Assembly: GCA_030065055.1 (NCBI GenBank)
Contig: JASJDS010000069.1
Span: 1 to 40,005, forward strand
Source of the DNA: Calothrix sp. MO_192.B10
GTDB taxonomy: Bacteria > Cyanobacteriota > Cyanobacteriia > Cyanobacteriales > Nostocaceae
DNA: 40,005 nucleotides
Direction of reading: 5' to 3'
The notes below the pieces were generated by a model. That model was not told the origin of the DNA, searched no databases, and worked only from the letters and a program-made list of their open reading frames with translations. Of this stretch, positions 9,268 through 18,391 are shown piece after piece (positions within the stretch are counted from its first letter, which is position 1; every line of letters begins with the position of its first letter). A program made the position numbers and the translations under genes.

Positions 9268-9366
9268 CCCCACTCCCTTGCCTTTAAACATAGGGTCTAA
9301 AATTGTTTGACAAACCTTTGCCCTACATTGGGTAAATTAAAAACAAATATAAATTTCAGAAGCTAT

Positions 9367-11643
9367 ATGTCTTCACATCTCCAATCCTCTTTGGAGGCTG
9401 GATTAGCAGCTCTGAATCAGGGAGATTATCAAGGTGCGATCGCTACTTTAGAAGCAGTTGTCACCGAAGCAAAAGTTAGTCCCACTGGTTTACAAGCTCA
9501 AATAGGATTAGTTATTGCTTACACCCGTAGTGGCAATATCCCACGGGCAATTTCGTTATGCGAAACTTTGAGTCAAAGCGATAATTCCCAAGTCCAACAG
9601 TGGGCAGAGAATACCCTAGAACAGTTGACAATCCATCACCAAAAAGAAGTTCCTCCTGACGAGGATGCCACGGGATTTGTTCCTTTTGACAACTCATCAC
9701 TCATTCCACCTTCGCTAGCTCCACCACCACCACCGATACTACCACCACCTAAAATTACTTCTTCCCCACCAACAGAATCAGTTATCAAGCTCCCACCACC
9801 ACCACCTCCTCCTCCCCAGAATATAAATCTCGGAGGCGGGAATGTGGAGCAAATATCCCCGAAAAAACAGATCAAAAAGCTGTCACCCACAAGTCGCACC
9901 CCTGCACAAGTGACGACAGTCAAATGGCAAAAGGCAGGTAGAGCAAAGGTCTGGCAGCCCCTACCCCCGATTAATTTAATCCCGTTACGATTGCTGGCAG
10001 CCGGGACATTTATGGTTCTGTTTTGGGTGCTCCGAGAACTACTAAAGTGGTTCATGGGAACAACTAATCATGTTTTATTAAAATTACCCTTTTTAAAACC
10101 ATTACAATTTTTATACCGCGATCCAAGTAATTTATTGGTGTTATTACTTGTAATAGCCGTGGGCATTTCCCCCTGGGCACTGGATTGGTTATTAACAAAC
10201 TGGTATGGTCAAAAACCTTTAGAAAAAGACCTTCTCAACCGATATAGCCATGAAGCAATCCGAGTTCTCCATCGCTACTGCCAACAGCGAGGGTGGAATT
10301 TCCCCAGGTTATCAGTTTTACCCGTAGCTGCTCCCATAGCCTTTGCCTATGGTAATTTACCCCGCACTGCTCGCATTGTGGTTAGTCACGGTTTATTAGA
10401 ACAACTGGAAATAGATGAAATTGCTACTATTTATGCCAGTCAGCTAGCACACGTGCGCCACTGGGATGTTGCGGTCATGTCTTTGGTACTGTTGGTAACA
10501 ATACCAATTTACAAGTTATACCAGCAAGTATCTACCTGGGGAGATCAAATTTCCCTACCCTGGGGAAGAAAAATAGTCCGTGTTTTGAGTAGTCTGGTGT
10601 ATGGAGTGTGGTACGTACTCAGCAGCACCGCTTTATTATTATCCCAAATACGTCTTTATCATAGCGATCGCGTGGCTTGCGACACCACTGGTAATCCCAA
10701 TGCTTTGACCAGAGCATTACTGAAAATTTCTATGGGGATAGCCAAGGATATTGAAAAACAGGCACATACTAGTTGGCAGTTGGAAAGCTTGAATCTAGCC
10801 ATACCCGTTAGTTACCACCAAAGCATTAGTTTGGGTAGTACAGGTCCCCAAATCTCCTTTGGCTCCTTGTTGATGTGGGATTATCTCAATCCCTATCGCT
10901 ATTGGTTTACTATTAATAATACCCACCCTTTAATGGGCGATCGCATCCGCAGCATAGGTCAAATAGCTCGTCATTGGCATCTTGCCAATGAAATTAATAT
11001 TGAATGCCAACAATCTTTGAAATTAAAGCCACAATCTTTTCTCTTAAATATTGCTCCTTTTCTGGGAATCCCCTTGGGTACGATTTTGGCTGGTTTAATT
11101 TGGTTAGTTTGGCAACTTGCCTATGGCATTAAGTGGTTAAATCTCAAGTGGATCTACGATGATTGGACTTTTATTTTGGGTTGTATGCTCATAGGCGTAA
11201 GCGTGGGTATCTTGATCAGGATAAATTTTTTCTTTCCCGACATCAAACCTAATACCATCCAAACAGAAGAACGCTTCCCTAACTTACTCAGCAATCCCAC
11301 TGCTTTACCAATTGATAGTAACCCCATACATTTAGTTGGCACCCTTCTAGGCCGTCAAGGAATGGGTAATTCCCTAGGGCAAGACTTGATTTTACGCTCC
11401 CCTATGGGTTTAGTAAAATTACACTATATTCCTTGGTGGGGTGCGACTGCTAATCCCCAAGATTTGATTGGACGACAAGTGATTGTCACAGGTTGGCTAA
11501 GACGCGGTGCAACTCCGTGGATTGATATTCATACCTTACAAACCCAAAGCGGCAAAACTATTAATAGTCCCCATCCCATTTTGTCCACAGTTATAGCAGT
11601 AGCTGCAACTGCTTGGGGTGCATACCTACTACTGATTGGTTAA
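9367..11643 (+). CDS. TPR/proline-rich membrane protein with a degenerate M48 peptidase domain
   Basis: The start at ATG 9367 (MSSHLQSS) is preferred over the TTG at 9307. The N-terminus (about 1-95) has TPR-like helices (LNQGDYQGAIATLE, AYTRSGNIPRAISLCE). A proline-rich linker with runs of up to eight prolines spans about 115-165. Membrane segments lie near 215-235 and 255-280, and an M48/HtpX-like region follows from about 290 to 540, with more membrane helices and a C-terminal beta-rich domain. The metal site is lost: where M48 has HExxH this protein reads S358-Q359-L-A-H362, and the usual ExxxD glutamate before the conserved Asp is Leu430. It is therefore probably a pseudoprotease, perhaps a scaffold or regulator. 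Confidence 0.8.
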   Translation: MSSHLQSSLEAGLAALNQGDYQGAIATLEAVVTEAKVSPTGLQAQIGLVIAYTRSGNIPRAISLCETLSQSDNSQVQQWAENTLEQLTIHHQKEVPPDEDATGFVPFDNSSLIPPSLAPPPPPILPPPKITSSPPTESVIKLPPPPPPPPQNINLGGGNVEQISPKKQIKKLSPTSRTPAQVTTVKWQKAGRAKVWQPLPPINLIPLRLLAAGTFMVLFWVLRELLKWFMGTTNHVLLKLPFLKPLQFLYRDPSNLLVLLLVIAVGISPWALDWLLTNWYGQKPLEKDLLNRYSHEAIRVLHRYCQQRGWNFPRLSVLPVAAPIAFAYGNLPRTARIVVSHGLLEQLEIDEIATIYASQLAHVRHWDVAVMSLVLLVTIPIYKLYQQVSTWGDQISLPWGRKIVRVLSSLVYGVWYVLSSTALLLSQIRLYHSDRVACDTTGNPNALTRALLKISMGIAKDIEKQAHTSWQLESLNLAIPVSYHQSISLGSTGPQISFGSLLMWDYLNPYRYWFTINNTHPLMGDRIRSIGQIARHWHLANEINIECQQSLKLKPQSFLLNIAPFLGIPLGTILAGLIWLVWQLAYGIKWLNLKWIYDDWTFILGCMLIGVSVGILIRINFFFPDIKPNTIQTEERFPNLLSNPTALPIDSNPIHLVGTLLGRQGMGNSLGQDLILRSPMGLVKLHYIPWWGATANPQDLIGRQVIVTGWLRRGATPWIDIHTLQTQSGKTINSPHPILSTVIAVAATAWGAYLLLIG

Positions 11644-12251
11644 CGGTCACAACCATGAGAGTTTTCCCCTAGAAGAGACGATCCGGTGGATCGTCTCTTC
11701 TGTTCTATGTAAATAAATATTGCAATTTATTGCTATAAGTGTTACATTGATTGATACAAAATATATTTACTAGTGAGTTACTAGTAGCATCGCCAAAGCT
11801 AGCATTTTTCTGACCCAACACAGCAAAAAACTAACCAGCCAAACCCTGATTTTTGTTTTTTGAGGATCTAATTTTAGAAAAAAAGTATTTTATGCTACGA
11901 TTTTTATCAGATAATAAGTTGGAAATGTAAAGTTTGAACTAGCTACATATATAAGACCGTGATAAGGTAGGGAATGGTATTTAATTCTCCAGTCAGGGTA
12001 TTGAAGACCCTTCCTTTGGTAGCTGGCGAATGGCTAGATTTACAAGTTCATAAAAGTTATTAGCTTTGGTACGCATTTGTTGTATAAAACAAGCTTAAAC
12101 CTAGAGAGAAACTATATTGCATAGGTTAATAGTTTTGAAAAAAGAATTGGTTGACAGCATTTTCGGTCAAGATTGCGACCGTGAGTTTAAGCTTCAAAAC
12201 CAAAAATTTTTTTTGCCCTATCCTGTTGATTCAATTACGGAGGTATAGCTC
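11644..12251. promoter_or_regulatory. Long AT-rich leader region of the RNA-binding protein gene
   Basis: After the terminator at 11671 about 550 bp are AT-rich with no open frame of interest. A TTGACA at 12151-12156 may be a -35 box, though the -10 is weak. CGGTC/GACCG arms at about 12164-12181 could form a small leader hairpin. GGAGG at 12239-12243 is the ribosome binding site, 8 bases before the ATG. Cyanobacterial rbp genes are often cold-induced with long leaders, so a regulatory 5' UTR is plausible. Confidence 0.45.
11671..11701 (+). terminator. Perfect stem-loop after the M48-like gene
   Basis: A 14-bp perfect stem, AGAAGAGACGATCC with its complement, surrounds a GGT loop 28 bases after the stop codon. 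The following T-run is poor, but the strength and position suggest transcription termination or 3' end protection. Confidence 0.7.
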
Positions 12252-12728
12252 ATGTCAGTTCGTCTATACATAGGTAATTTACCTAAAGAAGAAATCGATC
12301 GCCAAGATTTGCAAGCGGTGTTTGCAGAAGAAGGTGATGCGGTTACAACTAAATTAATAAAAGACCGGAAAACGGGCAAATGTCGGGGCTTTGGTTTTAT
12401 TACAGTTAACAATGATGAGCAAGCAGACCAGATTATTGCAAAATATAACGGTCAACTCTTCAAAGATGCTGCTATAAAAATAGAGAAGGCATTGCCACGG
12501 ACTAAGGGAGAGGATGGAGAAGAACAAAGTGGCAAGTCTGCAAGTCAAGGCACTCCTGTCTCATCTAAAGAAGGTGGTCGTCGCGAGAAAGGTTCTAAAA
12601 AATCCCGTCGCGATCGCTCACGGGATAATTCCTCCCATGGAGATTCCGATGCGGTTCGTCCAGATCCTCGCTGGGCTGCAGAGCTAGAAAAGCTCAAAGA
12701 AATGTTAGCAACACAAGCTACCAATTAA
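12252..12728 (+). CDS. rbp: RRM-type RNA-binding protein
   Basis: The 158-residue protein has one N-terminal RRM (about residues 2-82) with RNP2 LYIGNL (5-10) and RNP1 KCRGFGFI (43-50). A low-complexity tail of Gly, Lys, Arg and Ser follows, and then a short helix ending in LEKLKEMLATQ. Cyanobacterial Rbp proteins bind RNA and are commonly cold-inducible; some act in mRNA targeting to thylakoids. The tail is longer than the short glycine-rich tail of the classic RbpA type and is basic instead. A GGAGG ribosome binding site is well placed. The gene is convergent with the hypothetical gene on its right. Confidence 0.93.
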   Translation: MSVRLYIGNLPKEEIDRQDLQAVFAEEGDAVTTKLIKDRKTGKCRGFGFITVNNDEQADQIIAKYNGQLFKDAAIKIEKALPRTKGEDGEEQSGKSASQGTPVSSKEGGRREKGSKKSRRDRSRDNSSHGDSDAVRPDPRWAAELEKLKEMLATQATN

Positions 12729-12742
12729 TTGGCGACTCAGGA

Positions 12743-12787
12743 GCATTAAAAATTAAAAATCAATCAATGATCTTTAATTTTTAATGC
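12743..12787. terminator. Bidirectional terminator between rbp and the convergent gene
   Basis: A perfect 15-bp stem, GCATTAAAAATTAAA (12743-12757) with its complement at 12773-12787, and flanking bases that extend it partly (GGC-ACTC against GAGTGCC). A/T-rich arms give T-runs on both strands. It sits between the two convergent stop codons. Confidence 0.8.
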
Positions 12788-12802
12788 CTGCGAGTGCCAA
12801 TA

Positions 12803-13195
12803 CTAATCGTTAAAAGGGATTTGCAAGTGTTGTTGTAGGTGCAGCTGCAACTGCTGGCTAAATTGCGATCGCTGATGGAATTTATCTGTACGGGTTGGTT
12901 TGCGTTCTGAATCTAGGGCCCAGCCGTAATCGCTACTGAGACGTAGTTTACTTTGCCAATCGGAGACGGAAACTATAAGTTGATTGGCAGGAGCATTATC
13001 TATTCCTTGGACGGAGAAGACATAATTAAATGTATTTTGTTTGCCAGGAGCCACTGTAGAAGGCTGACCGTATTTTGTCCATAATTGCGATCGCACCCTG
13101 TGGATTAAATCTGGGTGTTCTAAATCTTCAAGGGTTCTAACTGCCAGAGTCAGGGCGAAGTAGAACTTTTCTACGGGAACAAATTCTAATTGCAT
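12803..13195 (-). CDS. Conserved hypothetical protein, 130 residues
   Basis: I do not recognise a named family. The protein is soluble and mixed alpha/beta, with no signal peptide or membrane segment. It begins MQLEFVPVEKFYFALTLAVRTLEDLEHPD and ends in a glutamine-rich helix (QFSQQLQLHLQQHLQ). HIP1 sites in the gene and codon use match the neighbouring genes, so it is a resident gene. It converges on rbp across a shared terminator. Function unknown. Confidence 0.75.
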   Translation of the reverse strand: MQLEFVPVEKFYFALTLAVRTLEDLEHPDLIHRVRSQLWTKYGQPSTVAPGKQNTFNYVFSVQGIDNAPANQLIVSVSDWQSKLRLSSDYGWALDSERKPTRTDKFHQRSQFSQQLQLHLQQHLQIPFND

Positions 13196-13322
13196 AGGAA
13201 TTATTGTACAACCAGACGTTACGCCTCACTAGTAGGGCATGGTATTGTGCAAAAGCATTTCCAAATCAGATTACACCATTTTTGATGGTAAAAGGCAGTG
13301 TTACCCCTCCTAGCTTGAGAAT

Positions 13323-13362
13323 GGTTGTTAGTTGTTAGTTGTTAGTTGTTAGTTGATGGTTG
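13323..13362. repeat. Heptamer array (GTTGTTA)n
   Basis: About five copies, period 7, at the left border of a composite repeat. Confidence 0.85.
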
Positions 13363-13394
13363 AGTTTTGACTTGTGACTGACGCTCAGCGGTTG

Positions 13395-13650
13395 ACAGCT
13401 TAGGTGTGGGAGCCGCACTTGAGATATATTTTCATGCTTGGTTGTGGGATTTGACCGTGGGAGACTAGCTTGAAAATAGGCAACAGGCAACAGGCAACAG
13501 GCAACAGGCAACAGGTAAGAGGTATTTTCAGATCCGTAGGTTGTGTACAAACGTCCATGTAGACGCGCGAAGCGCGGCTTCTCGCAGAGTGGGACTAACT
13601 TGAAAATAGTTCATCAGCGCGGAGTAGGGGCGCATTGCGTGCGCCCTTGA
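13395..13650. repeat. Composite dispersed repeat module, copy 1
   Basis: It contains GACAGCTTAGGTGTGGGAGCC, TTGTGGGATTTGACCGTGGG, ACTAGCTTGAAAATAG and GGAGTAGGGGCGCATTGCGT in that order, with a (GGCAACA)n array and a palindromic GCGCGAAGCGCGGCTTC piece inserted. The same blocks occur at 23066-23250 and, inverted, at 33621-33833. Confidence 0.7.
13478..13516. repeat. Heptamer array (GGCAACA)n
   Basis: About five copies, period 7, embedded in the composite module. The same heptamer occurs at 30298-30333. Confidence 0.85.
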
Positions 13651-14337
13651 GCGGTTAGGAACTTTTACCTGAATATATGATGATTTACCTGAAAAATTTT
13701 TCTCATCAATATAGTTCATTTAAATTATTTCTGGAATAAAATAACTATCAATTACTAATATTTGAACTATTGTTGAGATAGCTTGACAAATGTCTTGACA
13801 GTTATGCTTTGAGTATATATTTTTTTGATTTAAAGTATGCATTTCAATCTATGGATGATTTAGTTAAATCCATAAATAGTAAAATTAGAAGATGATTCAC
13901 TCCCCTATGATGTATTCTTTTGGAGAGCAGCAAGTGACAGCATACTAACAAAAAACTATTGTCAAATATCATCTAATTATGAGGCAAATTAAGGGTTCCA
14001 AGCTGCCAATCATTACTTTTATGAATGGATAGAATATACTTATACTAATGAAAACACATAATTAGCTTCTATCACTGTTAGGCGATGAAATATTGGGAAA
14101 CTAAAGAAAAACCTGATGAATGGTGCCACAGATAATATTTGCAAATAATCTATGTAGAAATGAAATACTAATTAGATAAATGAGCATCAGAATATTTGTA
14201 ATTAATCAAATTAGTTGGTAATAATTGACATAATTAAATTAGAATAAATATTAATTAAACTTTCGCCATGGCTAAGGTGTGTAGGCTGATAACAAACCTG
14301 GCATTGAACCATATTGCGTGAAAATAAAAAAGAGATT

Positions 14338-15603
14338 ATGAACACTGAAAATAAACGACATATTGCCTTGATTTCAGTGCATGGAGATCCGGCAATTGAA
14401 ATAGGTAAGGAAGAAGCGGGCGGACAAAATGTGTATGTGCGCCATGTGGGTGAATCACTAGCTCAATTAGGATGGCAAGTGGATATGTTTACCCGCAGGG
14501 TAAATGCAGAGCAAGACAAGATTGTGAACCATCATCCCAATTGTCGAACAATACGCCTAGAAGCTGGTTCAACAGAATTTGTGCCACGGGATCATATTTT
14601 TGGGCATCTACCAGAATTTGTGGACAATTTTCTCGAATTCCAACAAGAAAATGGAATTACCTATCCGTTGGTTCATACAAATTATTGGCTCTCTGGCTGG
14701 GTAGGAAGGCAGTTGCAGGAAATGCAAGGAAGTAAGCAGGTTCATACTTATCATTCTTTGGGAGTGGTGAAGTACAACACCACTAAGAAAAGACCTGCGA
14801 TCGCCAATACACGGCTGGCAATAGAAAAGCAGGTATTGGAGAAGGCAGAAACGGTTGTGGCGACTAGTCCCCAGGAAAAAGAGCATATGCGATCGCTTGT
14901 TTCTGGTAAAGGTAAGATTGATGTCATCCCCTGTGGGACAAATATTCAATTGTTTGGTGGTGTGGATAAACAATCAGCTAGGGCAAAATTGGGCATCGAT
15001 CCTCAAACCAAAGTAGTCTTATATGTAGGGCGTTTTGACCCCCGTAAAGGCATAGAAACCTTAGTTCGTGCCGTGGGTAAATCTGGTTTGCGTCAATCCC
15101 AAAATATTCGATTAATTATTGGCGGTGGTAGTCGTCCTGGTCACAGTGATGGTAACGAACGCGAGCGCATTGAGCAAATAGTTACTGAATTGGGTATGGG
15201 TGAAATGACACAATTTACCGGTCGCCTGAGCCATGAAGTTTTACCGATTTACTACACAGCTGCCGATGTTTGCGTTGTTCCCAGCCATTATGAACCCTTC
15301 GGATTAGTGGCAATTGAAGCTATGGCAAGTGGGACTCCAGTGGTAGCTAGTGATGTGGGTGGACTTCAGTTTACCGTTATTAATCAAGAGACTGGTTTAT
15401 TAGCACCACCCCAGGATGCAGACGCTTTTGCTGTGGCGATTGACCGCATTTTGAGCGATTCCCAATGGTGCGATCGCTTGGGTGTTGCAGCGAGGAAGCG
15501 GGTTGAAAGTAAGTTTAGCTGGGATGGTGTAGCGGCTCAGTTATCGAAACTATATACGCAAATTTTGCAACCAGCTGCAAAAGAGGCGGTGTTATTGGTT
15601 TGA
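14338..15603 (+). CDS. GT4-family glycosyltransferase, sucrose-phosphate-synthase-like
   Basis: A two-domain GT-B enzyme of 421 residues from ATG 14338. The N-domain opens with ALISVHGDPAIEIGKEEAGGQNVYVRHVGE, whose GGQ-x-YV loop is characteristic of sucrose-phosphate synthase-like and MshA-like GT4 enzymes, followed by VDMFTRR and VHTNYWLSG. The C-domain has VGRFDPRKGIETL (nucleotide-sugar binding) and the E-x7-E motif EPFGLVAIEAMASG. Filamentous cyanobacteria have minimal SPS enzymes of about this length that lack the phosphatase-like domain, so sucrose-6-phosphate synthesis is a good guess. Other GT4 acceptors cannot be excluded. It is monocistronic behind a long AT-rich region. Confidence 0.75.
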   Translation: MNTENKRHIALISVHGDPAIEIGKEEAGGQNVYVRHVGESLAQLGWQVDMFTRRVNAEQDKIVNHHPNCRTIRLEAGSTEFVPRDHIFGHLPEFVDNFLEFQQENGITYPLVHTNYWLSGWVGRQLQEMQGSKQVHTYHSLGVVKYNTTKKRPAIANTRLAIEKQVLEKAETVVATSPQEKEHMRSLVSGKGKIDVIPCGTNIQLFGGVDKQSARAKLGIDPQTKVVLYVGRFDPRKGIETLVRAVGKSGLRQSQNIRLIIGGGSRPGHSDGNERERIEQIVTELGMGEMTQFTGRLSHEVLPIYYTAADVCVVPSHYEPFGLVAIEAMASGTPVVASDVGGLQFTVINQETGLLAPPQDADAFAVAIDRILSDSQWCDRLGVAARKRVESKFSWDGVAAQLSKLYTQILQPAAKEAVLLV

Positions 15604-16091
15604 GCCTCAAATAGGTAGGAAAAATTAGGCGTAGCTGTTAGGCATATTCATGGTGTGCCTTTGTTGTAGATGTTGCAGCGTAAGTTTCAATTATGCTACG
15701 CCGGAAATGAGTCCTAATTCACAGCAAATATTAATCTTAGCGATCGCTTGAGTATCATTATTTGCTGTTCTGTCCCATAAGATTAGCTGCAATATCAATC
15801 AGGTTTGCGACTTTTCAGAGGCATTTTCAGAAAATTACCATGGTTGCGATGATTCGGGTTTTTCGGAGAATGTCTCAGATATAGCACTACGTGCTAGGGA
15901 ACAGGGAACTCTTAACAGGGAACTCGTCAGAAAGTGCCTGAACCCAGCTTAGTAGCAGGATTATTAGGGATAAGTGCATTAGCACTAGCTTCTTTTGGTA
16001 GCAAAAAAAAGGTGAAATAAATTTAAAATTCCTTGGTGTATTAATCGAGCTATACTTACCATCAAACCAGCTACGAAAACAAAGAATTGAT
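15604..16091. other. Spacer with a PEP-CTERM gene remnant
   Basis: Apart from the PEP-CTERM tail at 15931-16020 I see no gene. A short direct duplication (AACAGGGAACTC, about 15900 and 15914) lies just before the remnant and may mark the deletion or insertion point that broke the gene. Confidence 0.5.
15931..16020 (+). pseudogene. PEP-CTERM sorting-signal remnant
   Basis: The frame reads K-VPEPS, then a hydrophobic helix (LVAGLLGISALALASF), then a basic tail GSKKKVK and stop. This is exactly a PEP-CTERM exosortase signal: PEP motif, transmembrane helix, positive C-terminus. Six codons upstream there is an in-frame stop (15913-15915) and no start codon or passenger domain, so it is the surviving 3' end of a deleted secreted-protein gene. 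Confidence 0.75.
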
Positions 16092-17816
16092 TTGCAGACA
16101 GTTGATTTTACCACCCTCACAGCAGTTTGTAGCGACATCCGCGCTCACTGGCTACCATCACGTCTAGAAAAAGTATACCAACGCGATCGCTATACCATTG
16201 CCATTGCCTTAAGAACTTTAACAGTCAGGGGTTGGTTAGATATTTGTTGGCATCCCCAAGCCGCGAGAATGTGCATTGGCGATCCTCCGCCACGGATACC
16301 AGATACCTTTACCTTCAGCCAACAATTGATACATATGTTGGGAGGTTTGGCATTAGTTGCCGTAGAAGCGATCGCTCCTTGGGAACGTGTGGTCGATTTC
16401 CAGTTTGCCCGTCGTCCGGGAGAAAATCCACTTTACCATCTCTACGTGGAAATAATGGGCAAATATAGTAATGTGGTACTTACGGATACAGAAAATACAA
16501 TTATTACCGTCGCCCACCAAGTAAATGAGAAGAAATCTAGTGTCCGTCCCCTACTAACTGGGCAAATTTACGAAAAACCACCCAAATTAACTAATACTAT
16601 TCCTACCTTGGAGGAATCTCAACAACGTTGGCAAGAGCGGGTGAGTTTGGTTCCCGGAGCTATCAAGAAACGGTTATTGCAGAACTATCGTGGACTGTCT
16701 CCGTCTTTGATAGAATCTATGCTGCACTGCGCTAATATCAATCCCAACGCCACCACAGATAGTTTGACACCGGATGCATGGCAAGAATTATTTAAATATT
16801 GGCAAGCATGGTTGCAAGCATTAGGGGAGGAAAAATTTCAACCCGTACCCACCGCTAATGGATACAATGTCCTTGGTTGGCAAGCTGTGGGAACAGTTGG
16901 AGATATCCAGGAATTAGTTAACCACTACTATATTAATCAACTCAATCAACAACAATTTTCTCAATTGCGCCATCAGTTGAGCCAGAAGCTGAGTAATATT
17001 TTGGCAAAGTTGGGGACTAAAAAACAAACCTTTGTGGATAGGTTGCAGCAATCCCAACAAGCAGATGAGTATCGACAGCAAGCCGATTTATTAATGGCAT
17101 ACCTGCAATTATGGCAACCGGGAATGGCAGAAATCACCCTACCAGACTTTGAAACTGGGGAACCCGTCAAAATTGCTTTGCAGGCAGATAAAAACGCAGT
17201 GCAAAACGCCCAATACCTCTACAAACAGCACCAAAAGCTCAAACGTGCCCGTGAGGTGGTCAAACCCCTCTTGACAGATGTGGAGGGAGAGATAAATTAT
17301 TTACAACAGGTAGAAGCTGCGATCGCTCAAATCGATAACTACAAATCCTCAGTAGATTTACAAACCCTAGAAGAAATCCATGAAGAGTTAATTCAACAAA
17401 AATATTTAGAAGACCCAGAGTATCGTAGGCGCAGTTCCAAAGATGCCATTAGCAATTTTCACCGTTACCAAACTCCCAGTGGATTTGAAGTACTAATCGG
17501 TCGCAACAACAGTCAGAATGATTATTTAAGCTTTCGGATAGCCGGGGACTATGACTTGTGGTTCCATGCCCAAGAAATTCCCGGAAGTCACGTATTACTG
17601 CGCTTAGAACCCGGTGCGGTTGCAGATTCCACCGATTTGCAATTTACAGCCAACCTCGCTGCATATTACAGTCGTGCCCGTCAAAGCGAGCAAGTACCAG
17701 TAGTTTATACCCAACCAAAGCACGTCTACAAACCCAAGGGAGCCAAACCAGGAATTGCCATTTACAAACAAGAGCGTATTATCTGGGGACAACCTCAATT
17801 AGCTCAGTCGCTCTAA
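16092..17816 (+). CDS. rqcH: NFACT-family protein RqcH/Rqc2 homologue
   Basis: At 574 residues with an N-terminal NFACT-N domain, a central coiled coil (about 300-430, rich in Gln/Leu, e.g. LRHQLSQKLSNILAKLG) and a C-terminal NFACT-R (DUF814) domain with GFEVLIGRNNSQNDYL and DLWFHAQEIPGSHVLLR. RqcH binds obstructed large ribosomal subunits with peptidyl-tRNA and adds C-terminal alanine tails for degradation. Older annotations call the family fibronectin-binding protein. The start is a TTG giving MQTVDFTTLTAVCSDI, which agrees with the family N-terminus (M-x-x-D-x-x-x-L); no nearby ATG fits. Confidence 0.9.
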   Translation: MQTVDFTTLTAVCSDIRAHWLPSRLEKVYQRDRYTIAIALRTLTVRGWLDICWHPQAARMCIGDPPPRIPDTFTFSQQLIHMLGGLALVAVEAIAPWERVVDFQFARRPGENPLYHLYVEIMGKYSNVVLTDTENTIITVAHQVNEKKSSVRPLLTGQIYEKPPKLTNTIPTLEESQQRWQERVSLVPGAIKKRLLQNYRGLSPSLIESMLHCANINPNATTDSLTPDAWQELFKYWQAWLQALGEEKFQPVPTANGYNVLGWQAVGTVGDIQELVNHYYINQLNQQQFSQLRHQLSQKLSNILAKLGTKKQTFVDRLQQSQQADEYRQQADLLMAYLQLWQPGMAEITLPDFETGEPVKIALQADKNAVQNAQYLYKQHQKLKRAREVVKPLLTDVEGEINYLQQVEAAIAQIDNYKSSVDLQTLEEIHEELIQQKYLEDPEYRRRSSKDAISNFHRYQTPSGFEVLIGRNNSQNDYLSFRIAGDYDLWFHAQEIPGSHVLLRLEPGAVADSTDLQFTANLAAYYSRARQSEQVPVVYTQPKHVYKPKGAKPGIAIYKQERIIWGQPQLAQSL

Positions 17817-18073
17817 AAAAAATTATATTTTTTTAAGTTAATTTTCATGGTTTGCGGGTAAATACTGTGGTTCGGTGAAGTAAGATTTAACTTGATTTTG
17901 TTCTATCTTCATTATTCCCATATAAACCGAACATCTTAATTGATAGTCGTTTGGGCATGACAACTGCTAATTATTCATGGCACCATGCCTTAAGGGAGCA
18001 GGTAATCTATGTTGCCAATATCTTTTTTTGGTAAAAATCTCCAAAAAATCTGTGTTGGCTGTTACAATAATGT

Positions 18074-18185
18074 TAAGAAACGTTACCTCCTGCGTTTTGG
18101 GAACGCAAACAAGGGTTTTAACGATTGAGAAGACAACGCAAAGAAGAACTTTCTGACTAACCAGCTGTGGTAGGCTGGTTTTTTT
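18074..18185 (+). ncRNA. Candidate small RNA with intrinsic terminator
   Basis: A TACAAT box at about 18064-18069 precedes a ~110-nt stretch that has an internal hairpin (TGCGTT-TTGGG-AACGCA, near 18090-18107), an unpaired AACAAGGG, and a classical terminator at 18159-18185. No gene starts or ends in it; the terminator is about 340 bp after rqcH, which is far for that gene. It may belong to a known cyanobacterial sRNA family such as Yfr2-type RNAs, but I cannot confirm that. A 40-codon frame from 18009 overlaps it and is probably chance. Confidence 0.4.
18159..18185 (+). terminator. Rho-independent terminator
   Basis: AACCAGC (18159-18165), an 8-base loop, GCTGGTT (18174-18180), then TTTTT. 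A textbook intrinsic terminator in the plus direction. Confidence 0.85.
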
Positions 18186-18279
18186 CTTTTTTATAAGGAC
18201 GGCTTTGCTTGATACTAAGTTGCATTCAAAGATAGTACCCAGTCATTGCGACGTAAGGCAGCAATCTCATTGACTCGAA

Positions 18280-18391
18280 GGCGTTGCTGAATTGAAGTAT
18301 GAAATTGAAAAATGGAATAATTAAAACTCTTATTCTCTGCGCCTTTGCGCCTGGAGCGTGAGATAAATTCATACCTGGATTCAGCAACGCC
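18280..18391. mobile_element. MITE, family A copy 1, with 8-bp target duplication
   Basis: The 112-bp unit has perfect 13-bp terminal inverted repeats GGCGTTGCTGAAT, extended imperfectly to about 27 bp. It is flanked by a direct repeat GACTCGAA at 18272-18279 and 18392-18399. Its interior has TGCGCCTTTGCGCC. No coding capacity. Copy 2 at 20663 has the same ends, length and interior. Confidence 0.88.

Larger units (their letters stand above)
13196..14337. other. 1.1-kb spacer: repeats then very AT-rich DNA
   Basis: The left part (to about 13650) is a mosaic of heptamer arrays and one copy of the dispersed module also found at 23066 and 33621. From about 13720 to 14330 the sequence is very AT-rich with only short frames; I found no gene. 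It may be the eroded remains of one, and it must hold the promoter of the glycosyltransferase gene. Confidence 0.55.

Noticed and set aside
9636-10055. Glycine-rich frame opposite the M48-like gene
   Set aside because: Antisense shadow of the polyproline linker.
13323-13516. Possible CRISPR array
   Set aside because: Seven-base units repeated without spacers, and no cas genes; these are STRR-type arrays.
18009-18128. 40-codon frame over the candidate small RNA
   Set aside because: Has a passable ribosome site but no recognisable sequence and its end lies inside the hairpin region; kept only as a note under the RNA.
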